Under the pieces are notes generated by a model. The model made no database searches. It was given only the letters and a program-made list of their open reading frames with translations, and was not told where the DNA came from. A program made the position numbers and the translations under genes. From Asaia bogorensis (lineage in GTDB: Bacteria; Pseudomonadota; Alphaproteobacteria; Acetobacterales; Acetobacteraceae): a stretch of DNA of 64,000 bases. Below are positions 58,781 to 64,000 of the stretch, in pieces. Position 1 is the first letter of the stretch. Each line of letters begins with the position of its first letter. The stretch lies in assembly GCA_945869965.1 (NCBI GenBank), contig CAMBRC010000009.1, forward strand, positions 1-64,000. Direction: 5' to 3'.

Positions 58781-61579
58781 ATGGCGCTGCCTCCTTCCTC
58801 GTCCGATTCGCCTGTGGTGGTGGCCCCCGCTGTGGTTGCAGGCGCCGCGCGTGCTGCAATCCTGACGGTAGATGGCGAGATGCTGTCGCTGCCGGCCGCG
58901 GCGGTGGGGCGGGAATTGCGCGGCCAGGTGCCACTGCTGGTGCATGCGCCGGCAACCCTGCGGCGGCTGGATCTCGGCCCTGTGCCGGCGCTCGACCTGT
59001 TGGAACTCTTCGCCTTCGTGCTGCCCGCCCGCTCCGCCGCCCCGACCCCGCGCGGCCTGGCCCTCGCCCTGGATATGGACCCGCCCGCCCCGGGCCTGGA
59101 GAACGCCGCCGCCGCCCTGCCGGACATTGCCGCCACGCTACTGTCGCGCCTGATACAGCTGCGCGGCGCGCCGGTCGCCAAGCCGCTATCCGAACTCGCC
59201 GCGCGCATGGGAAGCGGCGGCTGGGGCTGGACCGAGGCGGTGCTCGCCGCCCTTGGCCTACCCGGCGCAGTGGCCTCCGACGAACCCCTGCGGGTGTGGA
59301 AACGCCTGCCGGAGTGGGAGGAACTGCCGCCCGCTCCGCCCCCCTCCGCCCTCGGCGTCACTCCGGACGAAGCGCGAACCCGCCTCGCCGCCATCCTCGG
59401 CGACAGCGCGGAGGCACGACCCGGCCAGTCCGACTACGCCGCCGCCGTCACCGACGCCTTCGCCCCGCGCGAACAGCGCGGCGACCCCCACCTCGTCCTG
59501 GCCGAAGCCGGCACCGGCACCGGCAAGACGCTGGGCTACGTCGCCCCCGCCAGCCTATGGGCCGAACGCAACAAGGGCGCCGTCTGGGTCAGCACCTTCA
59601 CCCGCCACCTGCAACGCCAGGTCGAAGGTGAGATGGCCCGACTGATCCCCAACGCCGCCGACCGCCGCCGCCGCGTGGTGGTGCGCAAAGGCCGGGAAAA
59701 CTACCTCTGCCTGCTGAACCTCCAGGACGCCTTAGGCCCCGTGCTCTCCGGCGGCGGCCACGGCGTGGTCCCGCTCGGCCTGATCGCCCGCTGGGCCATG
59801 GCCACCAATGACGGCGACATCCAGGGCGGCGACCTGCCCGGCTGGTTCGCCGACCTGTTCGGGGCCGCCTACACCGCCGGCCTGGCCGACCGCCGCGGCG
59901 AATGCATCCATGCCGGCTGCGAACACTGGAAGAAGTGCTTCATCGAACACACTATTCGACGCGCGCGAGGGGCCGAACTCGTCGTCGCCAACCACGCCCT
60001 GGTGATGGCCCAAGCCGTCTGGGGCGGCCTGGACGACAACGCCGTCCCCACCCGCTACGTCTTCGACGAGGGCCACCATCTGTTCGACGCCGCCGACAGC
60101 GCCTTCTCCGCCGTGCTGTCCGGCCTGGAAACCGTCGAGCTGCGCCGCTGGCTGCTTGGCGCCGAGGGCGGCCGCTCGCGCGCGCGCGGACTGCGCCGCC
60201 GCATCGAGGACCTGGTGGCCGCACGCGACGACCTGATCGCGCCGCTCGACGCCGCCCTGACCGCCGCGCGCGCCCTGCCGGCCGGCGGCTGGCAGGACCG
60301 TCTCGGCCTCGAACTGCCGGCGTTGGACGGCGAACAGGGCAACCCGACCGAAGCCTTCCTGCGCTTGGCCCGCCAACAGGTCCTCGCCCGCGTCCAAGGT
60401 GACGGCGCCGCACTCGGTGCCCAGGAATGCGACCTCTACCCCGCCGGCCCCGACTTTCCCGAGCGCGCCGCCGCCCTGGCCCGCGCCCTGCACCGCCTCG
60501 CCACCCCGCTCAAAACCCTGACCAAGCGCCTGGCCGCCCGGCTGGAGGACGAAGCCGAGGAAATGGACGAAGCCACCCGCAACCGCATCGAGGCCGCCTG
60601 CCGCACGCTCAAGCGCCGCGCCATCGACCCGCTGGCGGCCTGGGAAGCGATGCTCGCCGCCGTCGGTGCCACCCCGCCCGCCCCCGGCGAACGGCCCGAG
60701 CACATCCTGTTCCTGCGCCTGGACCGCCGCGGCCTGGAAGACCGCGACGTCGGCCTTCACCGCCACTGGCTCGACCCCACCATCCCCTTCGCCACCACCC
60801 TGGCCCGCCCAGCCCAGGGCCTGCTGGTCACCTCCGCCACCCTGCGCGACGCCGGCGCCACCGACATCGAAGCCGCTTGGGCCGATGCCGAAGCCCGCGT
60901 CGGCGCCACCCACCTGCCCAGCCCGGCCATCCGCGTCGCCGTCGCCTCGCCCTTCGACTACGCCGCCCAGACCCGCGCCTTCGTCGTCACCGACGTCAAC
61001 ACGCGCGAGATCGCCGCCCTGGCCGCCGCCTACCGCACCCTCTTCCTGGCCTCCGGCGGCGGCGGCCTCGGCCTGTTCACCGCCATCGCCCGCTTGCGCG
61101 CCGTCCACCAGAAGATCGCCGCCCCGCTGGAGGAAGCCGGCATCCCGCTGCTCGCCCAGCACGTCGATGTCATGGATAACGCCACCCTGGTCGACATCTT
61201 CCGCACCGAGGAGGAAAGCTGCCTACTCGGCACCGACGCCATGCGCGACGGTGTCGATGTCCCCGGCCGCGCGCTCCGCCTGGTGGTCTTCGAACGCGTG
61301 CCCTGGCCCCGGCCGGACATCCTGCACCGCGAACGCCGCGTCCACCTCTCGGGCGGCGACACGACGGGCTACGACACCCGCGTGGCCCGCTTCCGCCTGC
61401 GCCAGGCCTTCGGCCGCCTGATCCGCTCGGCCACCGACAAGGGCGCCTTCGTCCTGCTCGACCGCTCCACCCCCACCCGCCTGCTCTCCGCCTTCCCGCA
61501 AGGCGTCGCGGTCCAGCGCGTCGGCCTGTCCGAAGCGGCGGCCCAGGTGCGCGAATTCCTCGCCGCGCCGCGCAGCTGA
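58781..61579 (+). CDS. ATP-dependent DNA helicase, DinG/XPD type
   Basis: A 932-residue superfamily 2 helicase. Walker A is LAEAGTGTGKTLGYVAPASL near residue 245. A likely iron-sulphur cluster region follows with cysteines at ENYLCLLNL, GECIHAGCEHWKKCF. Motif II is YVFDEGHHLFDAAD (DEGH box) and motif VI is RFRLRQAFGRLIRSATDKG. The first 160 residues resemble a degenerate DnaQ-like fold (PALDLLELFAFVLP; GLENAAAALPDIAATLLSRL) without the acidic catalytic residues, which is inference. The ATG at 58781 is the start that gives the family N-terminus; the frame upstream is antisense to lysK. DinG-type helicases unwind R-loops and G-quadruplexes. Confidence 0.88.
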   Translation: MALPPSSSDSPVVVAPAVVAGAARAAILTVDGEMLSLPAAAVGRELRGQVPLLVHAPATLRRLDLGPVPALDLLELFAFVLPARSAAPTPRGLALALDMDPPAPGLENAAAALPDIAATLLSRLIQLRGAPVAKPLSELAARMGSGGWGWTEAVLAALGLPGAVASDEPLRVWKRLPEWEELPPAPPPSALGVTPDEARTRLAAILGDSAEARPGQSDYAAAVTDAFAPREQRGDPHLVLAEAGTGTGKTLGYVAPASLWAERNKGAVWVSTFTRHLQRQVEGEMARLIPNAADRRRRVVVRKGRENYLCLLNLQDALGPVLSGGGHGVVPLGLIARWAMATNDGDIQGGDLPGWFADLFGAAYTAGLADRRGECIHAGCEHWKKCFIEHTIRRARGAELVVANHALVMAQAVWGGLDDNAVPTRYVFDEGHHLFDAADSAFSAVLSGLETVELRRWLLGAEGGRSRARGLRRRIEDLVAARDDLIAPLDAALTAARALPAGGWQDRLGLELPALDGEQGNPTEAFLRLARQQVLARVQGDGAALGAQECDLYPAGPDFPERAAALARALHRLATPLKTLTKRLAARLEDEAEEMDEATRNRIEAACRTLKRRAIDPLAAWEAMLAAVGATPPAPGERPEHILFLRLDRRGLEDRDVGLHRHWLDPTIPFATTLARPAQGLLVTSATLRDAGATDIEAAWADAEARVGATHLPSPAIRVAVASPFDYAAQTRAFVVTDVNTREIAALAAAYRTLFLASGGGGLGLFTAIARLRAVHQKIAAPLEEAGIPLLAQHVDVMDNATLVDIFRTEEESCLLGTDAMRDGVDVPGRALRLVVFERVPWPRPDILHRERRVHLSGGDTTGYDTRVARFRLRQAFGRLIRSATDKGAFVLLDRSTPTRLLSAFPQGVAVQRVGLSEAAAQVREFLAAPRS

Positions 61580-61764
61580 AACCGACTGTTGCGCACTACC
61601 AACTTCCGCGGCGCCGGTTCGCGGCTGCGAACAACGTGCGCCAGCTGAAATCCGGCAGTAACATCGGCGTGACAATGAGGGTCCATAACTACGTCGCGGC
61701 ATTGCCTGCGCGCCCCACCATGGTTGCAAGGTGACAACCATACCAGCATGTTTTAGAGAGGTTT

Positions 61765-62979
61765 ATGGCGCTTCGACCGCAGTCCACCGCCTTCACCTTC
61801 CTGATCGGTGCGCTCGCGGCGCTGCCGCCCCTGTCCATCGACCTCGGCCTGCCGGCGTTGACCCTATTACAATCGGGCCTCGGCGCCACGCCGGCCCAGG
61901 CCGCGCTGACCCTGTCGCTGTTCCTCGCCGGCTTCGGCGCCGCACAACTGGCGATGGGCCCGCTCGCAGACCGCTACGGGCGCCGCCCAGTCATGCTGGC
62001 CGGCATGACGCTGTACGCCCTGGCCGGGCTGGGCTGTGCCCTGGCGCCCAGCATCGAGGCTTTGCTGGCTTTCCGCCTGCTCGAAGGCATCGGCGCCGCC
62101 GGCGGCACCACCCTGGCCATGGCCGTGGTGCGCGACAGCTTCGACGGCCAGGCCGGCCGCATCAAGATGAGCCAGGTCAGCATGGTCATCACCATCGCGC
62201 CGATCATCGCGCCAACCCTCGGCGGATTGCTGCTGCTGTTCGGCGAATGGCGGCTGATCTACGCCGCGCTGACGCTGGCCGGCGCCATGCTGGTCCTGGC
62301 GGTCTTCTTCGGCCTGGCGGAAAGCCGTCCGGCGCTGCCCGGCGCCCGGCTGGACCTCGCCGGCCGCTACGCCGCGGTGTTCCGCCACCGCCGCACCATG
62401 GGCTACGTGCTGGTCAACACGTTGGGCTCGGGCGGCCTGTTCGCCTTCATTTCCGGCTCGCCGCTGGTGCTGATCGGCACCATGGGCGTCAGCATCCAGA
62501 TGTTCGGATTGCTCTTCGCCATCACGTCCTCCGGCATCCTGCTGGGCTCGACGATCAACAACATCCTGGCTCGGCGCGGCGTCGCCGCCTGGCTGCCATT
62601 GGCCGTCGGCCTGTCGGTGGCGCCGCTGGCCGCCCTCGGCGCGGTGCTGTTCCTGCTAGCCGGGGTCGAGCGGCTGGAAACCTTCATCCCCTTCATCGTC
62701 CTGGTCGGCGTCTGCCGCGGCCTGTCGACCCCGAACATCACCCATGCCGCGCTCGAGCCAGTGCCCCATCATGCCGGGGTGACGGCCGCCCTGATGGGCT
62801 GCGGCCAGATGCTGTGCATGGCACTGTCCGGCGTGCTGGTGGCGGTGCTGTATCCGAGCTGGGGCGCGCTGGGGCTGGCGCTGCCGATGCTGGGCTTCTT
62901 GGTCGCCGGGCTGGTCTCGTGGCTGATGGTCGAACACGGCGAGCGGGTGCGTCGGATGGACGAGAACGCCGCCAGCTGA
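61765..62979 (+). CDS. Bcr/CflA family multidrug efflux MFS transporter
   Basis: A 404-residue MFS protein with twelve hydrophobic helices. PLSIDLGLPALTLLQSGLGA and GFGAAQLAMGPLADRYGRRP are the marks of the Bcr/CflA drug-resistance group (short periplasmic loop, then the MFS A-motif). Motif C-like GEWRLIYAALTLAGAML follows. It begins after a 185-base gap from the helicase gene. AGAGAGG ten bases before the ATG is a fair ribosome binding site. Substrates could be drugs or small metabolites. Confidence 0.85.
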   Translation: MALRPQSTAFTFLIGALAALPPLSIDLGLPALTLLQSGLGATPAQAALTLSLFLAGFGAAQLAMGPLADRYGRRPVMLAGMTLYALAGLGCALAPSIEALLAFRLLEGIGAAGGTTLAMAVVRDSFDGQAGRIKMSQVSMVITIAPIIAPTLGGLLLLFGEWRLIYAALTLAGAMLVLAVFFGLAESRPALPGARLDLAGRYAAVFRHRRTMGYVLVNTLGSGGLFAFISGSPLVLIGTMGVSIQMFGLLFAITSSGILLGSTINNILARRGVAAWLPLAVGLSVAPLAALGAVLFLLAGVERLETFIPFIVLVGVCRGLSTPNITHAALEPVPHHAGVTAALMGCGQMLCMALSGVLVAVLYPSWGALGLALPMLGFLVAGLVSWLMVEHGERVRRMDENAAS

Positions 62980-63065
62980 CCCCCCGGGGGGCTAAACCCG
63001 CGTGACATGTCATACTGTCCCGGCGATTTTTGGCCGCGACTCGGCCCATGGCTCGGGATGGATAC

Positions 63066-64000
63066 ATGACACTGGACTGGCTGATATTGGGCGCCGCCGC
63101 GCTCGCCGTACTGCTGGCGCTGGTCACAGCGCTGGCCGTGCTGCGCCAGGGCGCGGCCCACGCCACATCCATCGAGCGCCTGCGCCTCCTCGCCGAACAG
63201 GTGCGAGCCGGCCAGGACGGCGCCGCGGCCAACCAGCGCACCGCCCTGGCCGACACCGAGCGCGCCATGACCACCGCCCTGGGCGCAAGCGGCACCGCCC
63301 TGCGAAGCGAGGTCACCGGCGCGATCGACGGACTTCGCGCCAGTAACGAGGCCCGCCTCGCCTGGATCGCCCAGACCCTCGCCGAACAGCTCCGCACCCT
63401 GGCCGAACAAACCAACGCCGCCGCCCAGGTCCAGCGCGGCGAAGTCACCACCATGCGCGCCGAAATCAACCAGCAGCTCACCCAAGTCCGCGAGGGCAAC
63501 GAGAAGAAGCTCACCGAAATCCAGGCCACGGTCAGCGAGCAACTGACCAAAACCGTCGAAGCCCAGATGACCACCAGCTTCGCCCGCGTCACCGAGCAGT
63601 TCGCCCAGGTGCAGAAAGCCATGGGCGAAATGCAGGCCGTCGGTGCCCAGATCGGCGACATCAAGCGCCTGTTCGGCAACGTCAAGACTCGCGGCGGCTG
63701 GGGCGAAACCCAGGTCCGCGCCATGCTCGACGACGTCCTCCCGCCCGGCGCCTACGACACCAACTGGAAGCCCCGCCCGGACAGCGACGACGCCGTCGAA
63801 TTCGCCATCATCATGCCCATGCGCGGCGAAAACCGCCCGCGCCTGCCAGTCGACGCCAAATTCCCCGTCGAGGACTACGAACGCCTGCTGAGCGCGCTGG
63901 ACGCCGCCGACCCCGACGCCGAACGCAGCGCCCGCCGCGCCCTCGGCCAGCGGGTGCGCGCCGAGGCCAAGAAGATCGCCGACAAATACATCGTCCCGCC
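63066..64000 (+). CDS. rmuC: DNA recombination protein RmuC (partial, cut by window end)
   Basis: The first 311 residues of an RmuC protein. It has one N-terminal membrane helix (LDWLILGAAALAVLLALVTA), a long coiled coil of about 130 residues (AEQVRAGQDG to VSEQLTKTVEAQM) and the start of the nuclease-like core: IKRLFGNVKTRGGWGETQVR, then AMLDDVLPPGAYDTNW and RLPVDAKFPVEDYERLL. RmuC limits recombination at inverted repeats. The end lies outside the window. Confidence 0.92.
   Translation, partial: MTLDWLILGAAALAVLLALVTALAVLRQGAAHATSIERLRLLAEQVRAGQDGAAANQRTALADTERAMTTALGASGTALRSEVTGAIDGLRASNEARLAWIAQTLAEQLRTLAEQTNAAAQVQRGEVTTMRAEINQQLTQVREGNEKKLTEIQATVSEQLTKTVEAQMTTSFARVTEQFAQVQKAMGEMQAVGAQIGDIKRLFGNVKTRGGWGETQVRAMLDDVLPPGAYDTNWKPRPDSDDAVEFAIIMPMRGENRPRLPVDAKFPVEDYERLLSALDAADPDAERSARRALGQRVRAEAKKIADKYIVP

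Noticed and set aside
59732-61162. Minus-strand frame of 476 codons opposite the helicase gene
   Set aside because: Gly/Ala/Gln-rich low-complexity product; the plus strand carries clear helicase motifs throughout.
1-64000. CRISPR arrays, tRNA and rRNA genes
   Set aside because: No regularly spaced repeats and no cloverleaf-like or rRNA-like sequences were recognised anywhere in the window.

Overview
The window looks like chromosomal DNA from an alphaproteobacterium of the Acetobacteraceae type. This rests on the high-GC coding sequence, the FzlA cell-division protein, a COX15-type CtaA, a class I lysyl-tRNA synthetase, an Aap amino-acid transporter, a Hint-domain protein, the maeB/mutS/glnD neighbourhood, and the GC-rich 'GGTCCAGGG' and AT-rich palindromic intergenic repeats. 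The genus cannot be read from the sequence alone. No tRNA, rRNA or CRISPR array was seen.

Layout. 1-1381: mosaic of three transposase fragments (IS5, IS30, IS3) and a gene-poor stretch. 1382-5289 (minus): tldD, ctaA, a thioesterase and an MBL-fold hydrolase. 5363-9184: a divergent glycan-modification cluster with a GT-C membrane protein, a methyltransferase, a polyprenyl-phosphate type GT2 and an SMR-like small membrane protein. 9252-13241: a P1 peptidase, a decayed multi-domain Hint protein, a VOC protein and fzlA. 13373-19557: three tandem paralogous Tat-type family-5 ABC solute-binding proteins without permeases, then an MFS transporter. 20012-23288: aapQ-aapM-aapP without aapJ, preceded by a sigma-54-like promoter. 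23393-27919: a small hypothetical, GST, MFS, IMPase, coaE and dnaQ. 28085-33208: an IS3 remnant, an SDR, two divergent amidohydrolases and an alpha/beta hydrolase.

33251-42043 is the accessory part: a hypothetical, a PRC-barrel protein, a BrnT/BrnA-type toxin-antitoxin pair, an AT-rich SIR2-NTPase locus that looks like an anti-phage defence gene broken by one in-frame TAA and one frameshift, maeB, and a complete IS5-type element with perfect ends. 42167-49861: a radical SAM protein, mutS, glnD and a secreted hypothetical. 49870-58690 (minus): lysK, an MprF-like protein with a shortened synthase domain, and a very large HpnN-like transporter fused to a glycoside-hydrolase-like domain. The last three probably form one envelope-lipid operon. 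58781-64000: a DinG-type helicase, a Bcr/CflA-type MFS transporter and the start of rmuC.

The strongest candidates for something undescribed are (i) the SIR2-NTPase locus beside the toxin-antitoxin pair, (ii) the HpnN-glycosidase-like fusion in an operon with lysK and mprF, and (iii) a shared lesion signature in two unrelated broken genes: TAA exactly at expected tyrosine codons, three times, and loss of one T from a T-run, twice.
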